The position numbers and the translations under genes are program-made. The notes below the pieces were generated by a model. It was not told the origin of the DNA, ran no database searches, and saw only the letters and a program-made list of their open reading frames with translations. From the NCBI RefSeq assembly GCF_019603315.1, contig NZ_CP080649.1, positions 1,131,501-1,195,500 on the forward strand: DNA of 64,000 bases. Direction: 5' to 3'. Source of the stretch: Ruficoccus sp. ZRK36. Its GTDB lineage: Bacteria; Verrucomicrobiota; Verrucomicrobiia; Opitutales; Cerasicoccaceae. Positions 18,952 to 27,921 of the stretch are shown here, piece after piece. Numbering within the stretch: position 1 is the first letter of the stretch; each line of letters starts with the position of its first letter.

Positions 18952-19084
18952 GGGGGGCTATTTCGCCTGCCGATTCAGAAGGAACCTCGCTGGATAGCGT
19001 TTGTCTTTGTTTTCCCGCAAGAACCTGTACGCTTCGCGGTTGCTTTGGGGGCGCTTTTCTCGCAACCTGCCATTTGTCCAAGCC

Positions 19085-19549
19085 ATGAGAATCCGACTGT
19101 CTTCGCTCACCCTAACCCTGTGCGCTCTGTGTGCGCTGGCGGTTGCATCTGCCTGGGCCCAGGACGACAAGATGATGCCGGACGCTCCGATCATGAAGTT
19201 CCGGTTGCCCGGTTTCGATGAGGAGACCGGCTATCGCAGTTGGCTGCTGGCCGGGGATGAGGCCCGAGTCAAGAGCCCCGAGGAGATCGAGGTGACCGCT
19301 ATGGTGCTCAAGACCTTCAGCAGTGACGATCCTATCAATGCCCAGACGACGATCCAGAGCCCGATGGCTATCATCTACCCCAAGGAGGGTATTGCCTGGG
19401 GTACGGGGCTGATCACCATCCACGACCGCTATGATGCCTACTCCATTATCGGTGAGGACTGGGCCTGGCACAACAAGGAGCACAGAATCACCATTAACCG
19501 CGACGCCCGCGTGACCTTCCGCGAGTCGCTCGGCTCCATCATCGAGTAA
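19085..19549 (+). CDS. LptC-like LPS export protein
   Basis: 154 aa from ATG 19085; an earlier ATG at 19001 would place the signal peptide internally. Signal peptide or anchor at 4-26 (LTLCALCALAVASAWAQ), then a beta-rich domain with RLPGFDEETGYRSWLLAGDEA, a sequence style of LptC/OstA-fold proteins that tether LptB2FG to LptA. The position directly before lptA and lptB supports this. Sequence match to E. coli LptC is weak, so the call leans on context. Confidence 0.75.
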   Translation: MRIRLSSLTLTLCALCALAVASAWAQDDKMMPDAPIMKFRLPGFDEETGYRSWLLAGDEARVKSPEEIEVTAMVLKTFSSDDPINAQTTIQSPMAIIYPKEGIAWGTGLITIHDRYDAYSIIGEDWAWHNKEHRITINRDARVTFRESLGSIIE

Positions 19550-19561
19550 TTTTCACAGACC

Positions 19562-20107
19562 ATGAAGCACCTTTTATCCCGTACCTGCCTGTTTCTTTTG
19601 GGCCTGCTGCCTCTGGCCGCATCGCCGTTAGCTGCCCAAGGCGTGGGCGAAGACACAGTCGTGACGAGCGACAAGCTCGAGATGGTGGGCAAGGATGAGC
19701 AGAACCACTTCTTCTTCCAGGACAATGTCGTCGTGACCGGCACCAATCTGAAGGCCACCTGCGACGAGATGACGGTCATCGCCAGCCGCGTGACTGAGCA
19801 GGCTGCCGTCGGTGAGCTGGGGACTATCACCAGCATCACGCTCGTCGGCCATGTGGTGATCGAGCAGAGCGGCCGCCGGGCCGAGTCTGGCCGCGCCGAG
19901 ATATTTCCGCGTGAGGGTAAAGTCGTCCTGACCGAGGACCCCGTCGTCTACGACTCCGAAGGCACGGTGAAGGGCGAGCGCATCGAGCTTTATAAGAACG
20001 AGAAAAAGGCCCGCGTCTTTGGCGGTGCCAAGAACGAGCCCGGCAAGCGCCCGACCGTCACCCTGCCCAGTATCGGCGATATGGGCTACAAGGAGGGCAG
20101 CAAGTAA
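19562..20107 (+). CDS. lptA: LptA/OstA-family periplasmic LPS transport protein
   Basis: 181 aa with signal peptide (LFLLGLLPLAASPLAAQG). The OstA-like beta-jellyroll follows: VVTSDKLEMVGKDEQN, NVVVTGTNLKATCDEM, VVIEQSGRRAESGRAEIFP and VVLTEDPVVYDSEGTVKGERIEL (read in parts) are the typical repeating strands. It forms the periplasmic bridge for LPS. Its stop shares one base with the lptB start. Confidence 0.88.
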   Translation: MKHLLSRTCLFLLGLLPLAASPLAAQGVGEDTVVTSDKLEMVGKDEQNHFFFQDNVVVTGTNLKATCDEMTVIASRVTEQAAVGELGTITSITLVGHVVIEQSGRRAESGRAEIFPREGKVVLTEDPVVYDSEGTVKGERIELYKNEKKARVFGGAKNEPGKRPTVTLPSIGDMGYKEGSK

Positions 20108-20883
20108 TGGCTACCGCTGAAGAAACTGTCGTCATGCCCGCTCTTGAGGGGGAGGCCGCCCATGGCTCCATCCAGACCAAGGGGCTCGTAAAGACCTACG
20201 GTAAGCGCACCGTGGTCAAGGGCGTGGATGTTCGTGTCGATGCGGGTGAAATCGTCGGCCTGCTCGGCCCCAATGGTGCCGGTAAGACCACGACCTTCTA
20301 CATGGTGGTGGGCCTCGTCGAGGCCACCGGTGGCCAGGTCTTTCTCGATGACCACGATATCACCGCCAAGCCCATGTTTCGCCGGGCCCGGATGGGCATC
20401 GGCTACCTGCCGCAGGAGCCCTCTGTCTTTCGCAAGCTGACCGTCTACCAGAACATCCTCGCAGTGGTGGAGACGCTACCGGTCCCCCGCCGTGAGCGGC
20501 GCGACTTCGTCATGGCGCATCTGGAGGAGCTCGGTCTCGACCAGCTCGAAAAGCAAAAGGCCTACACCCTCTCCGGGGGCGAACGCCGCCGCCTGGAGAT
20601 CACCCGTGCGCTGGTTGCCCGCCCGCGCTTTATGCTGCTGGACGAGCCCTTTAGCGGGGTGGACCCAATCAGTGTTGCCGAGGTGCAGGACATCATTCGC
20701 GGCCTGAAGAGCAAAAACATCGGTGTGCTCATCACGGACCACAATGTGCGCGAAACCCTCAGTATCGTGGACCGTGCCTACCTCATCCACCAGGGCGAAG
20801 TCCTCTGCGAGGGCACCAGCGATTTCCTCGTGAACGACCCCAAGAGCCGGGAGTTCTATCTCGGCGCCAACTTCAACCTCTGA
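20107..20883 (+). CDS. lptB: LPS export ABC transporter ATP-binding protein
   Basis: 258 aa ATPase that drives LPS extraction with LptF/G. Walker A GPNGAGKTTTF, Q-loop GIGYLPQEPSVFRKLTV, signature LSGGERRRLEI, Walker B FMLLDEPFSGVDPISV and the H-loop ITDHNV. An 18-aa N-terminal extension precedes the usual start. It overlaps lptA and is seven bases from hprK. Confidence 0.95.
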   Translation: MATAEETVVMPALEGEAAHGSIQTKGLVKTYGKRTVVKGVDVRVDAGEIVGLLGPNGAGKTTTFYMVVGLVEATGGQVFLDDHDITAKPMFRRARMGIGYLPQEPSVFRKLTVYQNILAVVETLPVPRRERRDFVMAHLEELGLDQLEKQKAYTLSGGERRRLEITRALVARPRFMLLDEPFSGVDPISVAEVQDIIRGLKSKNIGVLITDHNVRETLSIVDRAYLIHQGEVLCEGTSDFLVNDPKSREFYLGANFNL

Positions 20884-20889
20884 TCCGCC

Positions 20890-21852
20890 ATGCCACCTCC
20901 CCCGAACGCCAAAATCGTTGAGAGCATCTCTGTCCGCGACTTTTACGAGTCCTTTTCCGAGCAGCTCGAACTGGAGCTGGTGACGGGCGAGGAGGGGATG
21001 AAACGCTTTATCCGCGAGAAGAGCATTAACCGGCCCGCGCTCGCGCTGACCGGCTACTTCAAGCACTTTGCCAACCGCCGGCTCCAGCTCTTTGGTGCAG
21101 GTGAGATGGCCTATCTGCGCGACCTGCCCGAGGCTGAGCAGCTGCGCATCATGCGGGAGATTATCGCGCGTCATATCCCCTGTATTGTTGTTTCCCGTAA
21201 TCTGGTGCCGATCAAGGCCATGTATACCGCAGCTGAGGAGTCGCGCACCCCGATGTTCCGCACCCCGATGAAGTCGAAGGACTTTATCGCTGAGACGACG
21301 ATCCTGCTGGAGGACAAGTTCGCGCCCCGTAGCTCGATTTACGGCACGCTGCTCGACATCAAGGGTATCGGTACGCTCATTCGCGGTAAAAGCGGCGTGG
21401 GTAAGAGCGAATGCGCCCTGGCTCTGATTGAGCGTGGTCACAGTCTGGTCGCTGACGACGTGACCTACATCAAAAAGGTCGGGGATCACGAAATCTTGGG
21501 AACCAGCGCGGAGCTTAATCGCGGCTACATGGAGTGCCGCGGGATCGGCATCATCAGTGTCAGCGACCTCTTTGGCATTCGCTGCGTACGTCTGGAGAAG
21601 CGTATCGACCTGGTCATTACCTTTACCGAATGGCAGCCCGGCATCGAGGAAGAGCGCACGGGCCTGGAAAAAGCCTATTACGAGATCCTCGGGATGAAGG
21701 TCCCGCACATCCAGATCCCGGTGCGTCCTGGTCGCGATATGGCCCGATTGGTCGAGGTGGGGGCCCTTGTTCAGGCTCTGCGCTCGATGGGGCACGACTC
21801 CGCCACGGAATTCAACGAGCGGCTCATTGCCGCCATGTCAACCGGGGCATAA
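20890..21852 (+). CDS. hprK: HPr kinase/phosphorylase
   Basis: 320 aa. N-terminal domain (1-130) and C-terminal kinase domain with Walker [21 protein letters not shown] and the signature [16 protein letters not shown]. Phosphorylates and dephosphorylates a serine on HPr; in Gram-negative bacteria it usually sits, as here, beside lpt and rpoN-region genes and acts through a partial PTS in regulation. No HPr or EI gene is in the window. Confidence 0.95.
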   Translation: MPPPPNAKIVESISVRDFYESFSEQLELELVTGEEGMKRFIREKSINRPALALTGYFKHFANRRLQLFGAGEMAYLRDLPEAEQLRIMREIIARHIPCIVVSRNLVPIKAMYTAAEESRTPMFRTPMKSKDFIAETTILLEDKFAPRSSIYGTLLDIKGIGTLIRGKSGVGKSECALALIERGHSLVADDVTYIKKVGDHEILGTSAELNRGYMECRGIGIISVSDLFGIRCVRLEKRIDLVITFTEWQPGIEEERTGLEKAYYEILGMKVPHIQIPVRPGRDMARLVEVGALVQALRSMGHDSATEFNERLIAAMSTGA

Positions 21853-22384
21853 TAAGCCCCCCGGGTGAGGCTGGGGAAAATATTTTTCCCATACCAAAAG
21901 AGCGTTTGTTACGTTTTTGTTCCGCTTGCGCGGGATAGCCTGATCCGGCACAGTAAACGCTAACTTGTTCAAATCCTATACTTTGCATGACCACCTTCTG
22001 ACGGGTTATTTATGCAACTAAAAGGTGACAAAATGGAGGCTCGAACCGGTGTTAGTAACTTGTGGAAAAGTAGAACTTGCCAATTGGGCCCCTGGAAAAT
22101 TTACTTCGATCCATACAAAGCCACGGGTTGGACCCGCTCGGAAATGCTAAATCTCACCGCTTTCCCTGCTTCCTCTCCGACCCGTCTGGGTAACTCCCTA
22201 ATTAACTAATTTTAAACTACTTATGGATTCTATCTCGCTGCCGTTCCGCTTGACTCCTTGACCCCTACTCAGCCCACTGCCCGTGCAGGGGGCTTTCTCG
22301 ATTGATACAGACTCCTATGCTATAGCTGTTTGTGTGCATTTCGGAACTGCTTGTGAATAAATCCTTTAAAACCCGTAACTTTAA
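21853..22384. promoter_or_regulatory. dnaA upstream region with a DnaA box
   Basis: 532 bases without a credible gene (a 65-codon open frame at 22012 has no known features). 21874-21890 can form a short stem (7 bp) after hprK that may be a weak terminator. 22352-22360 is a perfect DnaA box in reverse orientation (matches TTATNCACA), 25 bases before the dnaA ATG; 22061-22069 is one base off consensus. The block is richer in A+T than its neighbours near the start. This supports dnaA autoregulation; box clustering is too thin to call oriC. Confidence 0.5.
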
Positions 22385-23806
22385 ATGAGTCAGCAAAGCC
22401 ACCAAACGACTTTATGGGAGACCATAAAAGGCGATTTGCAGAGTATTTTCCCTCATGACGTCTACCGTACCTGGTTTGAACCGGTACACTGCGTCGATGA
22501 AAGCGACGATTTTGTAACCTTGGAAGTGCCGAACGATTTTTCGGCTTTCTGGATCCAGGATAACTACCAGGACATCATCACCAAGCGCCTGCGCGAAAAC
22601 ACTGGCCAGGCCATGGGCATCCGCTATCGGGTGCACGAAAATGAGGCCGAAGAGTCTGCGACTGCCGAGGATGGCTCGCTGCCCGGTCGCGCGCTTGGCC
22701 CGACCGAGGCGGCCCGCGCCCCCCGCGTCTCTGAGCCCCGCCCCCGTGTGGGTAAAAAGGGCGGTTTCTCCTCCCGCATTATCCTGAATCCGCGCAACAC
22801 CTTCGACAACTTCGTCGTCGGAGCCGGTAACCAGCTTGCCCACGCCGCCTGCATGGCTGTGGCCAATGCTCCCGCCCGCGCCTACAACCCGCTTTTCCTC
22901 TACGGAGATACCGGTCTGGGGAAGACCCACCTCATGCACGCAGTCGCCCAGCATGCCCTGCGTACAAACCCCGAGGCCGAAATCGCCTACATTTCCACCG
23001 AGAGCTTTACCAACGAGTTCATCGAGGCGATTCAGACCAACACCGTGACGAAGTTCCGCCAGCGCTACCGCCAGGTGGACATGCTCCTGATCGACGACAT
23101 CCACTTCCTCTCCGGTAAGGAGCGCATTCAGGAGGAGTTCTTCCACACCTTTAACGAGCTCTTCGAGCGCCAGAAGCAGATTTTCCTCTCCAGCGACCGC
23201 CCCGCCAGTGAGATCGCCAAGCTGGAAAACCGCCTCATTTCCCGCTTCCAGTGGGGCTTGGTGGCCGACATCCAGCCGCCGGACTTCGAGACCCGCGTGG
23301 CCATTCTCAGTAAGAAGGCCCGCTCCATGAATCTCGACCTGCCCGAGCACATTCTCCAGTTCCTGGCCGAACGCGTCTCGCGTAACGTCCGGCGCATGGA
23401 GGGTGCACTCACCCGCGTGGCCGGCTTTGCTGCCCTCATGAAGGGCGCGATCGACATCCCGACCGTTGAGCGTCTGCTGCATGACATCCTGCAGGAGGAG
23501 GCCCAGAACAAGGTGACGATCGAAAAGATCCAGCAGAAGGTCGCCGACTACTACAAGCTGCGCCTGAGCGATATGGTCAGCAAGCGCCGTCCGGCAAACA
23601 TCGCCTTCCCGCGCCAGATCGCCATGTATCTCTCCCGCATGCTCACCAGCCACTCCCTCCAGGAGATCGGGGACGCCTTTGGCGGCCGTGACCACGGCAC
23701 CGTGATCCATGCCTGCAAGACGGTTGAGAACATCATGGAGCAGGACGACTCCGTCGCCCGTGCTGTCGATTACCTGCAAAAGCAGCTCGCCTCCCACCGC
23801 TTCTAG
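22385..23806 (+). CDS. dnaA: Chromosomal replication initiator protein DnaA
   Basis: 473 aa with the four DnaA domains: I (1-90), variable linker II (about 90-130), AAA+ domain III with Walker [11 protein letters not shown], Walker [11 protein letters not shown], sensor residues and [12 protein letters not shown], and domain IV ending in the DnaA signature [15 protein letters not shown]. Opens the origin and binds TTATNCACA boxes. dnaN, recF and gyrB are not next to it, so the classic dnaA cluster is absent. Confidence 0.97.
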   Translation: MSQQSHQTTLWETIKGDLQSIFPHDVYRTWFEPVHCVDESDDFVTLEVPNDFSAFWIQDNYQDIITKRLRENTGQAMGIRYRVHENEAEESATAEDGSLPGRALGPTEAARAPRVSEPRPRVGKKGGFSSRIILNPRNTFDNFVVGAGNQLAHAACMAVANAPARAYNPLFLYGDTGLGKTHLMHAVAQHALRTNPEAEIAYISTESFTNEFIEAIQTNTVTKFRQRYRQVDMLLIDDIHFLSGKERIQEEFFHTFNELFERQKQIFLSSDRPASEIAKLENRLISRFQWGLVADIQPPDFETRVAILSKKARSMNLDLPEHILQFLAERVSRNVRRMEGALTRVAGFAALMKGAIDIPTVERLLHDILQEEAQNKVTIEKIQQKVADYYKLRLSDMVSKRRPANIAFPRQIAMYLSRMLTSHSLQEIGDAFGGRDHGTVIHACKTVENIMEQDDSVARAVDYLQKQLASHRF

Positions 23807-24129
23807 CGGGACATCGCCCTTTGGAGGCGGGGCTACGCACCCCGCACCCGCGGCAGGCGAAGCCCGCACTTTGGATGCTGCGCATCGTGTCGGCGATTAC
23901 CGAAACCAGCCATGCTGGTTTCGGTAATCGCCGAGCAGAGCCTCAAAACTGGTTTGCCAGCAATGATGTTTGTACGTCAGTTGATCAGCGAAACTGGGTC
24001 GTGGCATTTTCTCCTGAAAATGCCAAGGTGATCCGAAGGGTCACAGGTGCAGGACTCTGTCCTGCGATTAACCGGTTGCCAAGCGTGCAAGTTTTTGTCT
24101 GACTGAGGCTTGGCAAATGCCCTTTAACT
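23807..24129. repeat. Hairpin-dense intergenic segment downstream of dnaA
   Basis: About 320 bases without a credible gene but with a chain of perfect or near-perfect short inverted repeats, given as left arm/right arm: 23827-23832/23840-23845; 23891-23910/23914-23933 (20 bp, 3-base loop; 21 bp if the flanking T-A is counted); 23949-23952/23957-23960; 24003-24011/24016-24024 (9 bp); 24028-24034/24038-24044 (one G-T); 24049-24055/24059-24065 (7 bp); 24076-24084/24108-24116 (9 bp). Seven stems in under 300 bases suggest a structured RNA or a remnant of a repetitive element. No T-tract follows most of them. Confidence 0.6.
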
Positions 24130-24741
24130 ATGGCCGGCGTTGACGAAACGATCGTACGCGAGTACTTCGAGATGAACGGGTTCCTCGTTCGTCAGCTACG
24201 CAAGTACGCGGTGCAGTCGCGCGCCAAGCGCAGCGAGGAGGAGATCGACCTGATGGTCTACAACCCCGCCTGGCGCAAGGGCTCGGCCAAGCCCGGCTTT
24301 ATGCTCTTCTCGAACGAGCTGGAGCTGGTCCAGCGGGCGGTCGTCATCGTCAAGGGCTGGCACAGCCAGCGCTTCACGCCCGGCACCCTGCGCGGCAGCT
24401 CCGACATCTTCAAGTTTCTGGAGAAGGACGTGTTGAAAAAGGCCGAGGAGCTCTTCCACGTGGACGAGAGGGAGGTCGAGGACATGGGCTCGTTTATGAA
24501 GATCCTCGTCATGCCCGGCCTGCCCACCCACGAGCCGCACAAATCCCAGAGCATCGAGCTGCTCGAGAGCGCCGGGATCGACGCCATTATCTCTTTTCGC
24601 TCGATCCTGCAGGACATCGTCCAAAAGCTCGAGGTGAACCACAACTACCAGAAGTCCGACCTGCTTCAGATCCTGCGTATCCTGAAGAACTACGACATGG
24701 TCAAGGAGCCGCAGCTCGAACTCTTCGGTAGTAAACGATGA
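24130..24741 (+). CDS. Conserved protein of unknown function
   Basis: 203 aa. Opens with VDETIVREYFEMNGFLVRQLRKY, then an acidic/basic patch with EEEIDLMVYNP, which resembles the D/E-xK core of a restriction-like fold (EIDLMV, then VVIVKGWHSQRF), and helices toward the C-terminus. It could be a divergent PD-(D/E)xK nuclease, but key residues are uncertain. It follows dnaA across the hairpin segment and precedes an lpxA-like gene. I do not recognise a named family. Confidence 0.7.
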   Translation: MAGVDETIVREYFEMNGFLVRQLRKYAVQSRAKRSEEEIDLMVYNPAWRKGSAKPGFMLFSNELELVQRAVVIVKGWHSQRFTPGTLRGSSDIFKFLEKDVLKKAEELFHVDEREVEDMGSFMKILVMPGLPTHEPHKSQSIELLESAGIDAIISFRSILQDIVQKLEVNHNYQKSDLLQILRILKNYDMVKEPQLELFGSKR

Positions 24742-24834
24742 ACGCTCGGTCAGCTCACATGTATCTGAAAATGGATACACTCCATCGTTTGCTCCGTCTT
24801 GGTTTTAATTTTTAAACATTTAGCTATCTAACTC

Positions 24835-25554
24835 TTGAACGCCCAACCCTGTTTAATCGAACCCGGCGTCACCCTCGGCGCTGACTGTAACCTGGCCCCC
24901 TTTGCGGTGGTGAAGACCGGCTCCGTGCTTGGCGATCGTGTCACCGTGGACCACTTCGCTGTCGTCGGCGGCCTGCCGCAGGATTTGAAGTTCGACCCCG
25001 CGACGAAGAGCGGTGTGCGCATCGGCGCGGGCACCGTCCTGCGCGAGGGTGTCACCATCCACCGCGCGACCACCGAGGGCGGCTTTACCGAGATCGGCGC
25101 GAATTGCCTGCTCATGGTCAACTCCCACGTCGGCCACGACTGCACGCTGGGCGACAGCGTCATCATGGCCAACGGCGCACTGCTCGGCGGGCACGTCCAT
25201 GTGGGCAAGAACGCCTTCATCAGCGGTAACGCCGTCATCCACCAGCACGTGCGGGTGGGTGAGGGCTGTATGATCTCCGGCGGCTCGCGCGTCGGGCTCG
25301 ATGTGCCGCCCTTTGTCATCGTGGACGGTAAGAACACCGTGGGTGGGCTCAACCTCGTCGGCCTGCGCCGCCGCGGCCACACCGCCGAGGAGATCACAGA
25401 CCTCAAGAACTGCTACCGCGCCATCTACATGAGCACCGTCAAGGGCTCCGCCGCCGACAAGGCCGCCACCGTCACCCCCACCACCGAAACCGGTAAAACC
25501 TTTATCGACTTCTTCGCCGCCCGCGGCCGCGGCTTTATCCACGCGAGACGGTAG
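24835..25554 (+). CDS. lpxA: UDP-N-acetylglucosamine acyltransferase, LpxA-like
   Basis: First enzyme of lipid A synthesis: moves a hydroxyacyl chain from ACP to UDP-GlcNAc. 239 aa from a TTG at 24835. Left-handed beta-helix hexapeptide repeats fill residues 8-170; the LpxA signatures GGLPQDLKF, REGVTIHRAT, NSHVGHDC with catalytic His, ALLGGHVHVG and HQHVRVG are present, followed by a helical C-terminus (LVGLRRRGHTAEEI). It is about 20 residues shorter than E. coli LpxA, mainly at the C-terminal helices. No lpxD/fabZ next to it. Confidence 0.9.
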   Translation: MNAQPCLIEPGVTLGADCNLAPFAVVKTGSVLGDRVTVDHFAVVGGLPQDLKFDPATKSGVRIGAGTVLREGVTIHRATTEGGFTEIGANCLLMVNSHVGHDCTLGDSVIMANGALLGGHVHVGKNAFISGNAVIHQHVRVGEGCMISGGSRVGLDVPPFVIVDGKNTVGGLNLVGLRRRGHTAEEITDLKNCYRAIYMSTVKGSAADKAATVTPTTETGKTFIDFFAARGRGFIHARR

Positions 25555-25584
25555 TGTGTATTTAGATTTGGATACGTCGCTAAA

Positions 25585-25905
25585 ATGAAGAATCGCTGGA
25601 AAATTGCCTTTTGGGTGTTGTTTTGTTTATCCTTGTTTGCTGGCTACGCATTGTTTCAGCTTGGGTTTCATGTGGGAGATCGTTTTGGCCAAGCGAACTA
25701 TCACAATACCTATACGAGGGAAGTCAGTCGTATGATTTACCGCATTAATGATCTTCATGAAGAAGGCAAAGAAGCAGAGATGACGCTGAAGTTGCGTTAC
25801 TTGAATGAGCACATGGTAGACGTTGGAAGTCAGACTCGCTTCCACGAAATGCTTGAGGGATTTGATACAATTGGAACTTCGGAGAATGTGAAATCTGATG
25901 ACTGA
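25585..25905 (+). CDS. Small membrane-anchored protein, unknown function
   Basis: 106 aa. N-terminal membrane helix (about 7-27), then a charged helical domain (RMIYRINDLHEEGKEAEMTL). Base use is more A+T rich than its neighbours. The last codons overlap the pdxA start (25898), which suggests translational coupling. No family recognised. Confidence 0.65.
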   Translation: MKNRWKIAFWVLFCLSLFAGYALFQLGFHVGDRFGQANYHNTYTREVSRMIYRINDLHEEGKEAEMTLKLRYLNEHMVDVGSQTRFHEMLEGFDTIGTSENVKSDD

Positions 25906-26803
25906 CAAACCCATCGCTATCACCTGCGGGGACCCGGCTGGAGTCGGGCCGGAGATTGTCGCTAAAATTTTAAAAGAGCGTCCCGACCTGCGGGAAAAAG
26001 TCTGCCCGGTCGGCCCGGCCTCGTGGCTGTCCACGCTCGACTATGCGCAGGCCAAGGAAGTCGGCGAGGCAGGTTTTCGCGCCACCCCGGGCGAGCCCAC
26101 GGTTGATGGCGCGGCGGTCGCGCTGGAGGCGCTCGATGAGGCTGCCTACGGTTGTCGCCAGGGCCGCTACCGAGCCGTGGTGACCGGCCCGGTCAGCAAG
26201 GCCTGGATGACCAAGGCCGGGTGGACCTGGCCGGGACAGACGGAGTTTTTCGCCGAGCGCTGGTACGGCGAGCCGACCATGGCATTTGCGGGCGGTAAGC
26301 TCACCGTCGTCCTTGCTACCTGGCACGTGCCACTGATGGAGGTGATGAACCACCTCACCCGCGAGTCGATGGAGCGTGCCGTGAAAAACGCCGCCCACCT
26401 CGCCCGCAAGCTCGGGGCCAGCGAGTCGCGCATAGGCGTCTGCGGCCTTAACCCACACGCAGGGGAGGGCGGCCTGATCGGCTACGAGGAGCAGGGCCAG
26501 CTCGACCCGATGCTCGACGTTTTACGCGAAACCTATCCCGGCCTCTCGAAGTGCGAGCCCGGCGACACGCTTTTCCACCGCCAGCTGCAGGGCGAGTTTG
26601 ATGTGATCATCGCCATGTACCACGACCAGGGTCTCGCACCGCTCAAGGCCGTGGACTTCGATCGTGCGGTCAATATCACGCTCGGTCTGCCCTTCGTGCG
26701 CACCAGTCCTGACCACGGGACGGCCTTCGGGATCGCTGGTCAGGGGAGGGCGGATGTCGGCAGTTTTCTGCGTGCGATTGAGCTGGCTGAGGTGCTGATG
26801 TAG
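25898..26803 (+). CDS. pdxA: 4-hydroxythreonine-4-phosphate dehydrogenase
   Basis: Oxidises 4-phosphohydroxy-L-threonine in the DXP-dependent pyridoxal 5'-phosphate pathway. 301 aa; N-terminal ITCGDPAGVGPEIVAK, the substrate His/metal site CGLNPHAGEGGLIGYEE, the MYHDQGLAPLKAV motif with metal-binding His, and FVRTSPDHGTAF near the end. Metal-binding His/Asp residues are intact. Slightly shorter than the ~330-aa average, within the family range. Confidence 0.95.
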   Translation: MTDKPIAITCGDPAGVGPEIVAKILKERPDLREKVCPVGPASWLSTLDYAQAKEVGEAGFRATPGEPTVDGAAVALEALDEAAYGCRQGRYRAVVTGPVSKAWMTKAGWTWPGQTEFFAERWYGEPTMAFAGGKLTVVLATWHVPLMEVMNHLTRESMERAVKNAAHLARKLGASESRIGVCGLNPHAGEGGLIGYEEQGQLDPMLDVLRETYPGLSKCEPGDTLFHRQLQGEFDVIIAMYHDQGLAPLKAVDFDRAVNITLGLPFVRTSPDHGTAFGIAGQGRADVGSFLRAIELAEVLM

Positions 26804-26953
26804 AAGGGCTTGCGGAGTTTTTATCTGCGTTTTCTGCCCGGATGGATGGACTCGAGTGCCAGCCCCGTGCGGCTGCCCGCTAGCCGCCATGGGCCGGGTC
26901 TCCCGTCCGCCCTTGCGTTTTTGGCCAAGATGGCTTTTGTTTAACCCTTACCC

Positions 26954-27331
26954 ATGACATCTTCTCTCTCCACTGAATTACCTGCGGGCGTGCGCGTGGG
27001 CGACGAGCGCCTTGTTCGTCTCACCGAGCCTGCCGGCGAAAAACTTGCCAGCCTCATCGCACGCGAGAACAAGGGCGAGTACCTGCGCATGGCGATCACG
27101 GGCGGCGGCTGCAACGGCCTGTCCTACAAGCTCAAGTTTGTCCCGGCCCCGAAAAAGGGCGACATCCTCGTGCAGTCGGCAGGGGCCCAGGTCGTGGTGG
27201 ACTCCAAAAGCGCCCTCTACCTCAAGGGCACGACCCTCGACTATTCGGACAAGATGGTCGGCGGCGGCTTCAAGTTCTCCAACCCCAACGCCTCCTCCAG
27301 CTGCTCCTGCGGCGAAAGCTTTTCGGTCTAG
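26954..27331 (+). CDS. A-type iron-sulfur carrier (IscA/ErpA/SufA family)
   Basis: 125 aa, HesB-like domain. The three conserved cysteines are present: GGGCNGLSY, and the C-terminal SCSCGESF. It accepts and hands on Fe-S clusters. Together with SufT (13436) it is the second cluster-assembly factor in the window. Which of IscA, SufA or ErpA it corresponds to cannot be decided here. Confidence 0.93.
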   Translation: MTSSLSTELPAGVRVGDERLVRLTEPAGEKLASLIARENKGEYLRMAITGGGCNGLSYKLKFVPAPKKGDILVQSAGAQVVVDSKSALYLKGTTLDYSDKMVGGGFKFSNPNASSSCSCGESFSV

Positions 27332-27387
27332 CGGATTTTTGTTGGAGGCATTGCGTCGGGATTCACCGAGGCCCGCGCCCTAAGCCC

Positions 27388-27570
27388 TGTCCGTGGGTGA
27401 ACGACTTGCCGCGCCATTCGTTTATCTCCTATCGGCTGGCCACCATCCACGACGAAAACAAGGTTGCCCGCGAGGCCGGAAACTCACCCGACATCATTTT
27501 TAGCAACTATCACGAAACGACCACCGGGCATGCAGCGAAGCTGTATTTTGGGATCGGGCCCTACTCTTAA
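27388..27570 (+). pseudogene. Decayed tyrosine-recombinase (integrase) C-terminal fragment
   Basis: An open stretch without a start codon whose translation ends in LPRHSFISYRLA, then VAREAGNSPDIIFSNYHETT and AAKLYFGI: the RHS box and the GNSPxxIFxxY end with the probable catalytic Tyr of tyrosine integrases of the same family as the intact one at 29929. Everything upstream of about residue -60 is missing, replaced by the end of the A-type carrier region. It marks the left edge of an older insertion; the rest of that element is probably the AvcD region to its right. Confidence 0.75.
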
Positions 27571-27667
27571 TGACATCCATAGCGCCTTAACACTCGCTTT
27601 CACGTACTAAAAATACTGAGTACACCGTCATTGGCTTACGAATGGCAGTATCATCAGTTTCTGTCGT

Positions 27668-27880
27668 TTACATTTCCTCGAGATCCTCGTCAGCAAGTAG
27701 CCTGCGCATACGTTCTCTTTCTTGCTCTAAGAGAATCTTTCTTTGTTCGCTAAAAAAGTTTAATACTTTTTCTTGCTCGTCACTGTGTTGACGCTGTGCA
27801 CGCAAGTGCTCTTGCTCTCTCGGGGGAGCAAAAAGCTGCAAATCCATCTGAACCGGACCCATATTTTTTTTGTTATCCAT
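27668..27880 (-). CDS. Small coiled-coil protein downstream of the deaminase
   Basis: 70 aa, mostly charged helix (LRAQRQHSDEQEKVLNFFSEQ region), no known motif. It lies 41 bases after the deaminase stop on the same strand. No clear ribosome binding site, so it may be read through from the gene before it or be spurious. Confidence 0.4.
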   Translation of the reverse strand: MDNKKNMGPVQMDLQLFAPPREQEHLRAQRQHSDEQEKVLNFFSEQRKILLEQERERMRRLLADEDLEEM

Positions 27881-27921
27881 TGGTAGCTAATGCGTTGCAA
27901 TTCTCGACGCTATACGCTCCA

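Noticed and set aside
22012-22209. 65-codon open frame upstream of dnaA
   Set aside because: No ribosome binding site, no motif, in a region likely to be regulatory.
21853-22384. oriC next to dnaA
   Set aside because: Only one perfect DnaA box and one near match; no box cluster or AT-rich unwinding region strong enough to call.
22412-23869. 485-codon minus-strand open frame
   Set aside because: Antisense of dnaA; composition typical of shadow frames in GC-rich genes.
27571-27667. Attachment site for the older element
   Set aside because: No copy of the 44-base tRNA end is visible here or elsewhere left of attL, so the old boundary cannot be placed.
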